Shown: positions 25,241 to 33,441 of the stretch, piece after piece | Layout: every line of letters begins with the position of its first letter | Numbering within the stretch: position 1 is the stretch's first letter | Assembly (NCBI GenBank): GCA_016342285.1 | Contig: JAEINQ010000019.1 | Coordinates: forward strand, 1 to 64,000 | DNA from: Desulfobacterales bacterium | Lineage (GTDB): Bacteria; Desulfobacterota; Desulfobacteria; Desulfobacterales; JAEINQ01 | Length of the DNA: 64,000 nt | Direction of reading: 5' to 3' | Program-made: the position numbers and the translations under genes | The notes under the pieces: generated by a model | The model's input: the letters and a program-made list of their open reading frames with translations, nothing else | Told to the model about the DNA's origin: nothing | Databases searched by the model: none

Positions 25241-25406
25241 GTGAGCGAAGCGAACGGGTGGTGAAAAAGCGGTATGACTGGAAATACGCAACAGTATTTG
25301 TGAATCGAAGCACTTAGGCGTCAATAATGACGCTGGCGAAGCCAGCCAATGACGTGAGCACAGCGAACCACTGACAGCGAAGCGAATGGCCAAAGAGGAC
25401 GGTGAC

Positions 25407-26363
25407 ATGAAAAAACTGCGCGTTGGCGTTGTTGGCGCCGGTTACCTGGGCAAATTCCATGCGGAGAAATACGCCGGTATGGACCATGTGGAACTGGTGG
25501 GGGTGGTCGACGCCGACCGGACCCAGGCCGAAACCGTGGCTGCCGCTGTTTCCGCCCCTGCCTACACCGATTACCGGGACTTGCTGGGGGGAGTCGATGC
25601 GGTGAGCATCGTGGTGCCCACCCCTACCCATTTTGCCGTCAGCAAGACGTTTCTTCAAAATAACGTGGACGTTCTGATCGAAAAGCCCATGACCATGATA
25701 TTGGACGAGGCCGATGAACTTATCGAAATCGCCGAAGCCCGCGGGCGCATCATTCAGGTGGGGCACCTGGAGCGATTCAATCCGGCGGTGGTGGCCCTTC
25801 GGGAGATCGTAAGGGCGCCCCTGTTCATCGAATCCCATCGGTTGAGCCTGTTTCAGCCCCGGGGGACCGATGTGAGCGTGGTCCTGGATTTAATGATTCA
25901 CGATATTGACATCATTTTGAACCTGGCCGGCTCGGAGGTCCAGACGATTCATGCCGCCGGTACACCGGTCATCACCGATCTGGTGGATATCGCCAATGCC
26001 CGCCTGGAATTCGCCTCGGGTTGTGTGGCCAATGTGACGGCCAGCCGGATTTCCATGAAGAGTGAACGAAAAATCCGCATGTTCCAAAGGGAAGCCTATA
26101 TCTCGGTCGATTTTGCCAACCGGGGTATCACGGTGGTTCGCCCGGGTGAGGGGAGCCCGGACAGCCCGGTCCCCCATACGGTGGTGGAACAGATGGACTT
26201 TCCTCAGGCCGACGCCTTAGACGATGAACTCCGAAGCTTTGTTCAGGCGGTGACCCTGCGCCAGACCCCGGAAGTTACCGGGAAAATGGGCCGTGACGCC
26301 CTGATGGTGGCGCTGAACATCATGGCCCAGATTCAAAAAACATCTTCCCGGCTGACGCGGTGA
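25407..26363 (+). CDS. Gfo/Idh/MocA-family oxidoreductase in lipid A operon (possibly GnnA-like)
   Basis: 318 residues from the ATG at 25407, with AGAGGA nine bases upstream. The Rossmann motif is VGVVGAGYLGKFHAEKY (6-22). EKPMTM (about 95) is the family EKP motif with the conserved lysine, and the C-terminal domain follows with HDIDIILNLAG. It uses NAD(P) and a sugar-like substrate. It sits between lpxI and lpxB, eight bases before lpxB. Family knowledge: GnnA, in the same superfamily, oxidises UDP-GlcNAc at C-3, and GnnB then installs an amine, giving amide-linked lipid A. No GnnB-like aminotransferase is in the window, so the role is a hypothesis. Confidence 0.88.
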   Translation: MKKLRVGVVGAGYLGKFHAEKYAGMDHVELVGVVDADRTQAETVAAAVSAPAYTDYRDLLGGVDAVSIVVPTPTHFAVSKTFLQNNVDVLIEKPMTMILDEADELIEIAEARGRIIQVGHLERFNPAVVALREIVRAPLFIESHRLSLFQPRGTDVSVVLDLMIHDIDIILNLAGSEVQTIHAAGTPVITDLVDIANARLEFASGCVANVTASRISMKSERKIRMFQREAYISVDFANRGITVVRPGEGSPDSPVPHTVVEQMDFPQADALDDELRSFVQAVTLRQTPEVTGKMGRDALMVALNIMAQIQKTSSRLTR

Positions 26364-26370
26364 CCTGTCC

Positions 26371-27528
26371 ATGGACGTTCCAACCCCCCAGCGCTGCGTG
26401 ATGATCATCGCCGGAGAGGCCTCCGGCGACCTGCACGGGGCCGCATTGGTCTCGGCCATGCGCCAAAGGGATCCCAGCCTGTTTTTCTGTGGCATCGGCG
26501 GTGACCGGCTTCGGGCTGTCGGGGTGAGGGTGGCGGTCGATGCCGCCAGCCTGGCCGTGGTGGGGATCACTGAAGTGGTCTCGAAAATGCCCGCCCTTTT
26601 TCGCGGCTTGAGGGCTGCCAAACAGATGCTGCGAACCCTTCGGCCCGACCTGCTGGTCCTGATCGATTTTCCGGACTTTAATCTCCATGTGGCCGGGGTG
26701 GCAAAGAAGCTGGGCATTCCGGTTCTTTACTACATCAGCCCCCAGATTTGGGCCTGGCGCCAAGGGCGGGTCCGGAAAATTGGCACCCTGGTGGACCACA
26801 TGGCGGTCATCCTTCCCTTTGAGGCGGCGTTTTACCAGCAGCATCACATTCCGGTGACCTTTGTGGGCCACCCCCTGCTGGACCGGGTACCGGGCCCGGT
26901 CCAGCGCCGGGAAACCGCCGGCCGTGGACCGGTTATCGGCCTGCTGCCCGGTTCAAGGAACCGGGAGGTCGCCCGGTTGCTGCCGCCGCTGTTGGCGGCG
27001 GCCCGGCTGCTCCGTGCCCGCCGGCCCGATCTGCGGTTTGTGCTCTCACAGGCCCCGAGCGTGGACAAAGACCGGCTCCAACGGCTCATGGCCTCCTTTG
27101 CCGATCTCGACATCAAACCCGACCCGCGACCGGTGGCGGAGATTTTCCAACAGGTTGACCTGGTGCTGGCCGCGTCAGGGACGGTGACCCTGGAGGCGGC
27201 CATTGCCGGCGTTCCCGCCGTCATCGTTTACCGGGTCTCGATGCTGAGTTACTGGATGGGGCGGGCCCTGATTCGGGTTCGCCACATCGGGCTGGCCAAT
27301 CTGATTGCCGGGCGGACCGTGGTGCCCGAGTTGATCCAGGCCCAGGCCTCTGCCCCGCGGATTGCCGACACCGCTGCAGCCATACTGGAGGACCCCGCGG
27401 GGCTGGACCGGCTGCACCGGGACTTGGCCGGCGTTCGGGACCTGTTGGGCGGACCGGGCGCATCCCAACGTGTGGCCGGCATCGCCATGGACATGATGGA
27501 GAACGATGAAACCGATTCGACGACCTGA
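26371..27528 (+). CDS. lpxB: Lipid-A-disaccharide synthase LpxB
   Basis: 385 residues, GT19 family. The conserved start is MIIAGEASGDLHGAALVSAM (residues 10-29), with GIGGDRLRAVGV, PQIWAWRQGR, FVGHPLLD, LLPGSRNREVARLLP and ASGTVTLEAAIAGVPAVIVYR. It joins lipid X to UDP-2,3-diacylglucosamine, forming the tetraacyl disaccharide 1-phosphate at the inner face of the inner membrane. It overlaps msbA by 23 bases, which suggests coupled translation. Confidence 0.96.
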   Translation: MDVPTPQRCVMIIAGEASGDLHGAALVSAMRQRDPSLFFCGIGGDRLRAVGVRVAVDAASLAVVGITEVVSKMPALFRGLRAAKQMLRTLRPDLLVLIDFPDFNLHVAGVAKKLGIPVLYYISPQIWAWRQGRVRKIGTLVDHMAVILPFEAAFYQQHHIPVTFVGHPLLDRVPGPVQRRETAGRGPVIGLLPGSRNREVARLLPPLLAAARLLRARRPDLRFVLSQAPSVDKDRLQRLMASFADLDIKPDPRPVAEIFQQVDLVLAASGTVTLEAAIAGVPAVIVYRVSMLSYWMGRALIRVRHIGLANLIAGRTVVPELIQAQASAPRIADTAAAILEDPAGLDRLHRDLAGVRDLLGGPGASQRVAGIAMDMMENDETDSTT

Positions 27529-29302
27529 TGTTCCAACACGGTACCGGGTGCTGCTGGACATGATCCGACAGAGCCGGGGCCGTCTCTTCATGGCCATGGT
27601 GAGCATGCTGCTGGTATCGGCCTCAACCGTGGCTTCGGCCTACCTGATCAAGCCGGTCTTGGATGACATCTTCGTCCGCAAGGATGCCGCCATGCTCATG
27701 GCCCTTCCTTTGGCCGTGGTGGTCATCTACCTCATGCGCGGGATCGGCATGTACGGCCAGGAGTATTTCCTCAACTATGTGGGCCAGGATATCATCCGCC
27801 GGCTGCGCACCATGCTCTATGACCGGATTTGCGACCTGCCTCTGGCCTTTTTCCACCGGGAGCGCACCGGCGTGCTCATGAGCCGGATCACCAACGACGT
27901 CAACGTCATCAAGGCGATGGTCTCTTCCGCGGTCACCAGCGTCATCCGGGATTTTTTTACCATCCTCGGGCTGGTGGGGCTGATTTTTTACCTGGATTGG
28001 AAAATGGCCTTGGGGGCCATGGTCATTTTGCCGGCGGCCTTCTACCCCATCGTGGAATTCGGCCGCCGGGTACGTCGGGTCAGCACCGACACCCAGAGTG
28101 CCATGGCCGAACTGAGCGCCTTTCTGCACGAAACCTTTACCGGTACAAAGATTGTCAAGGCCTTTGGTATGGAAGCCCATGAAAAGGGGCGCTTCAGTCA
28201 GATGGCCCATGACCTGTTCCGCATCGAGATCCGGGCGGTCATCGCCCGGTCCCTTTCCTCTCCGGTGATGGAATTCCTGGGCGGCATGGGCATTGCCTTT
28301 ATCATCTGGTTCGGCGGCTCCCGGGTGGTGAGCGGTACCTATACCCCGGGAACCTTCATGAGCTTTCTCGGTGCGGTGATCATGCTCTACGACCCGGTGA
28401 AGAAGATCTCCAAGGTCAACAACGCGGTCCAGGAGGGCCTGGCAGCAACAGAGCGGATCTTCGACATTCTGGAGACCGAATCGGAGATTCAGGAGGTGGC
28501 CGATCCGCAAACCATTCCCCCCATGCCCCACCGGGTGACCTTTTTCCAAGTCTCCTTCGGCTACGGGAAAGATCTCGTCTTAAAAGACATTAACCTGGAT
28601 GTGGCACCCGGTGAGATCCTCGCCCTGGTCGGCATGAGTGGCGGCGGCAAGACCTCCCTGGTGAACCTGATCCCCCGATTTTACGATGTGACCCGGGGGG
28701 AGATCGCCATCGACGGGGTCGACATCCGCCGGGCCACCATCGCCTCCCTGCGCAGCCAGATCGCCGTGGTCACCCAGGAGCCGATCCTGTTCAACGACAC
28801 GGTGAGAAACAACATCGCCTACGGCAACCCCCGTGCGACCGAGGCGGACGTCGCCCAGGCTGCCAGGGATGCCTATGCCTATGATTTCATCATGGGGTTT
28901 CCCAAAGGGTTTGAGACCCCCATCGGCGAATTGGGAAGCCGGCTCTCCGGCGGTGAGAAGCAGCGCCTGTGTATCGCCCGGGCATTGATCAAGGATGCGC
29001 CGATCCTCATTTTGGACGAGGCGACCAGTGCCCTGGACACCGAATCCGAACGGCTGGTGCAAAAGGCCCTGGAGAATCTGATGCGGGGCCGGACCACCTT
29101 TGTCATCGCCCACCGACTCTCCACCATCGGGTATGCCCACCGGATCATCGTGGTGGTCGGCGGGAGGATCGTGGAGGAGGGGAGCCATGACGAATTGATG
29201 GCCTGCGGCGGCGAATACTGCAAACTCTACCAGATGCAGTACGAGAACAACGAGGCGGCCGAGTCGTCGGTTTCCCCCGAAGAGGACCCCTACCATCCAT
29301 GA
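27506..29302 (+). CDS. msbA: Lipid A flippase, ABC exporter MsbA
   Basis: 598 residues. Six membrane helices occupy about 20-310; the ATPase domain begins near 340. Walker A GMSGGGKTSL, Q-loop TQEPILFNDTVRNNIAYG, signature LSGGEKQRLCIARAL, Walker B ILILDEATSALD and H-loop AHRLS are complete. MsbA flips core-lipid A across the inner membrane. Gene position after lpxB and before glycosyltransferases supports this over a general multidrug exporter. GGAG lies just before the ATG at 27506; the stop overlaps the next gene by four bases. Confidence 0.94.
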   Translation: MKPIRRPDVPTRYRVLLDMIRQSRGRLFMAMVSMLLVSASTVASAYLIKPVLDDIFVRKDAAMLMALPLAVVVIYLMRGIGMYGQEYFLNYVGQDIIRRLRTMLYDRICDLPLAFFHRERTGVLMSRITNDVNVIKAMVSSAVTSVIRDFFTILGLVGLIFYLDWKMALGAMVILPAAFYPIVEFGRRVRRVSTDTQSAMAELSAFLHETFTGTKIVKAFGMEAHEKGRFSQMAHDLFRIEIRAVIARSLSSPVMEFLGGMGIAFIIWFGGSRVVSGTYTPGTFMSFLGAVIMLYDPVKKISKVNNAVQEGLAATERIFDILETESEIQEVADPQTIPPMPHRVTFFQVSFGYGKDLVLKDINLDVAPGEILALVGMSGGGKTSLVNLIPRFYDVTRGEIAIDGVDIRRATIASLRSQIAVVTQEPILFNDTVRNNIAYGNPRATEADVAQAARDAYAYDFIMGFPKGFETPIGELGSRLSGGEKQRLCIARALIKDAPILILDEATSALDTESERLVQKALENLMRGRTTFVIAHRLSTIGYAHRIIVVVGGRIVEEGSHDELMACGGEYCKLYQMQYENNEAAESSVSPEEDPYHP

Positions 29303-30012
29303 AACTCTCCGTTGTCATTCCGGCGTACAACGAAGCCGACCGGATCGTCATGACCCTGGCCCGGAGCATGGACTACCTGGGCCGCCAGCCCTGGAAGAGT
29401 GAGATCCTGGTGGTCAGCGACGGCAGCACCGATGCCACGGGCCGGGTCGTCGCCGAATTTGATCCGCCTGAAAATGTTTCGGTGAACTGGCTGGAATACT
29501 TTCCCAACCGGGGCAAGGGGTATGCCGTTTGCTACGGCATGCTGCGTGCTGGCGGTGAAATGGTCATGTTCATGGATGCGGACTACTCCGTCCCCATGCA
29601 CTACGTGGAAGCGGCAATGGGGCTCATTGGCGACGGTTACGATGCTGCCATCGCCTCACGGGCCGTTGCCGGGGCCCAGGTGGCCCAGCACCAGAACCTC
29701 GCCCGGGAGTTGTCGGCCCGGCTCTACACCGTCGTTCAAAACCTTTACCTGGGAATTTCCTATCCGGACACCCAGTGCGGTTTCAAGCTGTTCACCCGCC
29801 GGGCGGCCCGGGACCTGTTCAACCGTCAAAAACTCTCCAGCGTCATTTTTGATCCGGAAATTTTATACCTTGCCAAGCGGAGCGGCTACCAGGTGGCCCA
29901 GTTTCCCGTGGCCTGGGAGCACCGGGAGAATTCCCGGATCCAGTACGACAGCCTGAAAAAATCCCTTTTCGTTTTTCAGGAACTCTTCCGTATCAAGCGA
30001 CTCCATCCCTGA
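29299..30012 (+). CDS. Family 2 glycosyltransferase, dolichyl-phosphate-glucose synthase-like
   Basis: 237 residues. GT-A fold start KLSVVIPAYNEADRIVMTL, donor region VVSDGSTDATG, and metal-binding DXD-like FMDADYSVP (about 92-100). The C-terminal part, YPDTQCGFKLFTRRAARDLF, resembles ALG5-type polyprenyl-phosphate glucosyltransferases. No membrane helix is apparent. It overlaps msbA by four bases, so it belongs to the same operon. A polyprenyl-phosphate sugar made here could feed the GT39 enzymes encoded downstream (inference). Confidence 0.88.
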   Translation: MKLSVVIPAYNEADRIVMTLARSMDYLGRQPWKSEILVVSDGSTDATGRVVAEFDPPENVSVNWLEYFPNRGKGYAVCYGMLRAGGEMVMFMDADYSVPMHYVEAAMGLIGDGYDAAIASRAVAGAQVAQHQNLARELSARLYTVVQNLYLGISYPDTQCGFKLFTRRAARDLFNRQKLSSVIFDPEILYLAKRSGYQVAQFPVAWEHRENSRIQYDSLKKSLFVFQELFRIKRLHP

Positions 30013-30057
30013 TCCGGCCGCAATGCTCAATGCGTAGTCGGAATCCTTGCCCTAAAA

Positions 30058-30140
30058 AGGATTGTCGAATTTGGGATTGACGAATCGTCGAATTAAGGTA
30101 GTCCGTCAATCCGCCAATCCGTCAATCCGTCAATCCGTTG
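30058..30140. repeat. Opposed-arm ATTGTCGA/TCCGTCAA repeat
   Basis: Left arm GGATTGTCGAATTTGGGATT with GACGAATCGTCGAATT; right arm GTCCGTCAATCCGCCAATCC and further GTCAATCC units to about 30140, joined by AAGGTAGT. The PAP2 gene's stop codon (TGA, 30130-30132 on the minus strand) is supplied by the right arm. The layout matches 6574-6660. Confidence 0.75.
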
Positions 30141-31311
30141 GGTCAGGATTCTTTACTTCCTGTGGCTTCCCGGCTTCGTCGAGAAAGACCACGCGGATTC
30201 TCTCCTTTAGACGGCGGGGCAGGGTGACCTCGATTTCGTGGGTCAGTTCCGAGAAATACCCCTTTGCATCAAGCCGGTAGACAATTTCAAAGGTCTCTCC
30301 GACCCTTTTTGATTGATCGATGCTTAGAAACTGGGCGCATCCGGGCCAGGCAAACCCCTGGGAGTGGATCAGCACCAGCACATGGGGATCGTCGGTATAG
30401 CGGATTTTCATGCTGTCGAATCCGCCGCGCAGACCGACGCGAAGCTCCCGGATTTCCGACTCGACGCTCCACAGCGAGCCAGCATTGTAATAGGTCTCGA
30501 AAAAAGGGCGACGGGTCATGAAACCGACAATGATCAGGGCGGCCAGCAGGGCTGCAATTGCGGCCATCAGGCGTTTTTGCCGGGTGTTCAGGGGCGAGGG
30601 CCGCAGTTTTTTTACGGAGGGAATTTTCAGGATAAAAAAGTAGAGGGCCGACGCCGTCAGCCAGATCACACCCAGGGACCAGAGACAGTCGCTGGCAAAA
30701 TGGGCTCCCTGGACCACCCGAGCCATGCCCACGACGCTGCCGTAGATCAGGCCGAAGGAGCCGCCGGTATAGGCCAGGGCGGGCGATTTGCGGCGGAAGT
30801 AGAACAGGGCGACGAAGAGGTAGCCCATGGTGCAGTGGCCGCAGGGAAAGGATTTTCCCTTGCCGGCAATGCCCGGCGTCAGAACGTGATGATAGTCGTA
30901 TTTGCCTCCGAGTTCCCGTATCTGGTTGGGGCGCGGTCTTCCCCAATAGGGTTTGAGAAAGCCGTTGACCAGTATTCCGGCGCCCAAGACCGAGGTCAGC
31001 ACGACGAGCAGAAAATATTTGTGCCACTGGCTCTCCGGTGACCGAAACCGGACCCAGATCCAGCCCACCAGGCAGGCCAGGGTGAGAACGATCCCCGGGA
31101 AGGTGCCGTATAGATACAACCCATGCCAGGGCTGGGCTTCTTTTTCCAGCCATCCCTGCCCCGGCGTATAGAAGCGGGCGGCGATGGTCCGGTCCAGGTC
31201 CCAGTGGATGCACATCCAACTGGCGGCCAGCAGCAGGGTCAGGGTGGCGGTCAGCATCCACAGCCCGTTTCTATTCCTATGGTCGCAACCGGTTTGATCA
31301 GGCGCGTTCAA
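30130..31311 (-). CDS. PAP2-superfamily membrane phosphatase with soluble C-terminal domain
   Basis: 393 residues from a TTG at 31311, supported by AAGGAG eight bases upstream; the first internal ATG at 31257 would remove the charged N-terminus. Six hydrophobic segments occupy about 18-265. PAP2 motifs are KPYWGRPRP (KxxxxxxRP type), SFPCGHCTMGY (in place of PSGH) and RVVQGAHFASD. Residues 280-390 form a non-membrane domain of unknown role. Family members remove phosphate from lipids, including LpxE/LpxF on lipid A and undecaprenyl diphosphate. Its place beside msbA and an ArnT-like gene favours lipid A remodelling, but the substrate is not proven. The last codons run into a repeat. Confidence 0.85.
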   Translation of the reverse strand: MNAPDQTGCDHRNRNGLWMLTATLTLLLAASWMCIHWDLDRTIAARFYTPGQGWLEKEAQPWHGLYLYGTFPGIVLTLACLVGWIWVRFRSPESQWHKYFLLVVLTSVLGAGILVNGFLKPYWGRPRPNQIRELGGKYDYHHVLTPGIAGKGKSFPCGHCTMGYLFVALFYFRRKSPALAYTGGSFGLIYGSVVGMARVVQGAHFASDCLWSLGVIWLTASALYFFILKIPSVKKLRPSPLNTRQKRLMAAIAALLAALIIVGFMTRRPFFETYYNAGSLWSVESEIRELRVGLRGGFDSMKIRYTDDPHVLVLIHSQGFAWPGCAQFLSIDQSKRVGETFEIVYRLDAKGYFSELTHEIEVTLPRRLKERIRVVFLDEAGKPQEVKNPDPTD

Positions 31312-31635
31312 CCGTCATTCTCCTTCTGTACGGAATCGAAAACCCTTGCCTTCTGTGCGTGGTCAGAGGTAACTGGCGATGTCGAGACACCGATGTTGCA
31401 AGTGACTAAAGTGAACTAAAGTTTGGAGTGAGTCCCGCCGGGGCGGGATTAAGGAATTCTGCCAATTTTTAAGAAAGGGCCAAAAAGGCAGAATACCTTA
31501 CTTGAACATTGAGAATTGAAAATTGGATATTGGACATTGAGCCCCGCTTTGGGGGGCTACCTGAGGCCACCCCCCATGCGGTTGGCGACGATCTTCTTTC
31601 CTGACGGTCAAAGGGCCGATTTCTGGAACCGGACT
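31312..31635. other. Repeat-rich spacer
   Basis: About 320 bases without a gene. It includes a degenerate composite-repeat left end (CTTGCCTTCTGTGCGTGGTCAG, split near 31344-31365), an AGTGACTAAAGTGAACTAAAG arm (31403-31423), a palindrome TCCCGCCGGGGCGGGA (31433-31448), and a degenerate ATTGAGAATTGAAAATTGGA array (about 31508-31540). Confidence 0.6.
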
Positions 31636-33183
31636 TCAGCCGGCCCGGATATCCGTCGGGTCCGGCGGGATCCAGCGCAGGCCGCCCTTGAATCCGTAAG
31701 CCCGGTACAGGTAGAAGATGTTGGCAGGTGGTTCACCGGCCCGGGAGCGGTAGAAGAGGGGATTACGGAAGATTTTCAGCGCCACGGGCGGATCGACCCG
31801 GTCAAAGACCTGGAACAGCCGTGTGACATGGCTGTCGGCAGCATAGGTGACAACCACCGCGTCCTTTCCCATCAGGTCGCTGTCGGTCCACCAATAGTCA
31901 TAAACGTTGGGACGTTTCCACCGGTTGATGGATGCGGTGGCGGGTTGGCCCGGAACGTAAAAGGCCAGTTCGCTGGCGGTCTGGTAGCGCAGGCCGGCCA
32001 GAAACGTGTTGCCCGGATCGGGCATCTGGTCTCTCATTTTGCCCGCTTCCACCCCCAGTTCGGGCCAGCCTTGAATTTCCGTGGTGGTCCGGTCCAGGCG
32101 GACCGGGATCGGCAGCACGGGCCAGGCCGCCTGGATCAGCACCAGGGCCGTGATGATATAGGAAGAGACCACGGCCCAGGGCCAGAGCCGGGTTCCCGGC
32201 CGAGGGGAAAGGCCGCCGCCTGTCCCGTCGTCGGATCGGCCGAAAAAGGCGGCCAGCATAACCGATGCCGTGAGATAGCCGGCTGCCGGCCAGTTGCCGT
32301 ATACCCGCGCGTGCAGGCTCAACAGGGCGAAACCGGCGAACATGGGGATCGACGTGAACCATAGATAACTATAGATCCACGGCTGGCCGCGATGCGTTTT
32401 TTTCACCTGAAGCACCCAGGCGGTCAGGATCAGGATAAAGACCAGGGGCGAGAGGAGTCCGGCCTGTGCGGCCAGAAAGTCGCCGAAGTATTTCCAGTGC
32501 AGGGCAAAGGCCTCATTGGCGCCGCCGATATAGGCCACGTGACGAACCGAGTTCCAGTTGTTGGCGGCGTTCCAGAAGATGACCGGAGAAAACATCGCCG
32601 TTCCCAGGGCGACCCCGACATAGGGCCGGATGCCGGCCAGGCGGGGGCGGTGACGGCTGGAGCAGAGCCCGTAGAGATAGGCCCCGGGTAGAAATACCAC
32701 CATGGTATATTTGCTCAAAATGCCGAATCCGAACCAGCACCCGCCCAAAAGCCACTGGGACCAGCGGTCGTCTTCGTAGGCCCGGGCCACATGGTAGGCG
32801 GCAGCGGCCCAGGCCGCCGCCTGAAGCCCGTCGGGTGTGGCGAGCAGCCCCCCTACATTGTACGCCAGGATCGACTGGGTCAGCACGGCGGTCTGCAGGG
32901 CGGCCCGGGCGCTGACCCAACGGCCTGCCATGGCCACCAGGTAGGCAGAGGCGACGGCAACCGAGACCACCGAAGGGAGGCGAACGCCGATTTCGGTCTG
33001 CCCGAAAATCGCCGTGCCCAGCCGGATGGCCCAGGCCAGCAACGGGGCCTGGTCGTGATAGCCCCAGGCCATGTGCCGGGACCACTGCCAGTAGTTTGTT
33101 TCGTCCGGGACCAGTGGAAACGTGCCGCTGTAAGCCAGGCGCAGGAACGCAAACCCGATGACCCAGGCCCAGGCCGCATTCAT
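31636..33183 (-). CDS. ArnT/PMT-like membrane glycosyltransferase (GT39 type)
   Basis: 515 residues from the ATG at 33183 (AAGAG upstream); GTG at 33219 would add 12 residues. The GT39/ArnT N-terminal signature is present: an acidic periplasmic motif in PLVPDETNYWQWSRHMAWGYHDQAPLLAW, followed by about ten membrane helices and a periplasmic C-terminal domain. Such enzymes transfer a sugar from a polyprenyl-phosphate carrier on the periplasmic face. A paralogue with the same architecture lies at 50807-52348. Substrate and acceptor (lipid A, core or another glycan) are unknown. Confidence 0.85.
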   Translation of the reverse strand: MNAAWAWVIGFAFLRLAYSGTFPLVPDETNYWQWSRHMAWGYHDQAPLLAWAIRLGTAIFGQTEIGVRLPSVVSVAVASAYLVAMAGRWVSARAALQTAVLTQSILAYNVGGLLATPDGLQAAAWAAAAYHVARAYEDDRWSQWLLGGCWFGFGILSKYTMVVFLPGAYLYGLCSSRHRPRLAGIRPYVGVALGTAMFSPVIFWNAANNWNSVRHVAYIGGANEAFALHWKYFGDFLAAQAGLLSPLVFILILTAWVLQVKKTHRGQPWIYSYLWFTSIPMFAGFALLSLHARVYGNWPAAGYLTASVMLAAFFGRSDDGTGGGLSPRPGTRLWPWAVVSSYIITALVLIQAAWPVLPIPVRLDRTTTEIQGWPELGVEAGKMRDQMPDPGNTFLAGLRYQTASELAFYVPGQPATASINRWKRPNVYDYWWTDSDLMGKDAVVVTYAADSHVTRLFQVFDRVDPPVALKIFRNPLFYRSRAGEPPANIFYLYRAYGFKGGLRWIPPDPTDIRAG

Positions 33184-33441
33184 GGTCGCTCTTTTTGTTT
33201 GGAAAATCATGGCCTTCACTTAATGCCCGACCCGGCCAAAGTCAATGACTTTCCACCTCCATGCGAACCTGAAAGAAGCCAAGACCACCGTGTCGTGTCG
33301 GCTCTCCGGTTGACTTGGAATGTTTGGCGGCATAGGATGGCCGCGCCATTCATCGCCGCTTCAGGAGAGCGCGGTGATCTCCGGGTCCTGCGGGACGGAG
33401 CGGACAGAGCACCTTAAACCGTTTTTTTTAAGACGAACCCA

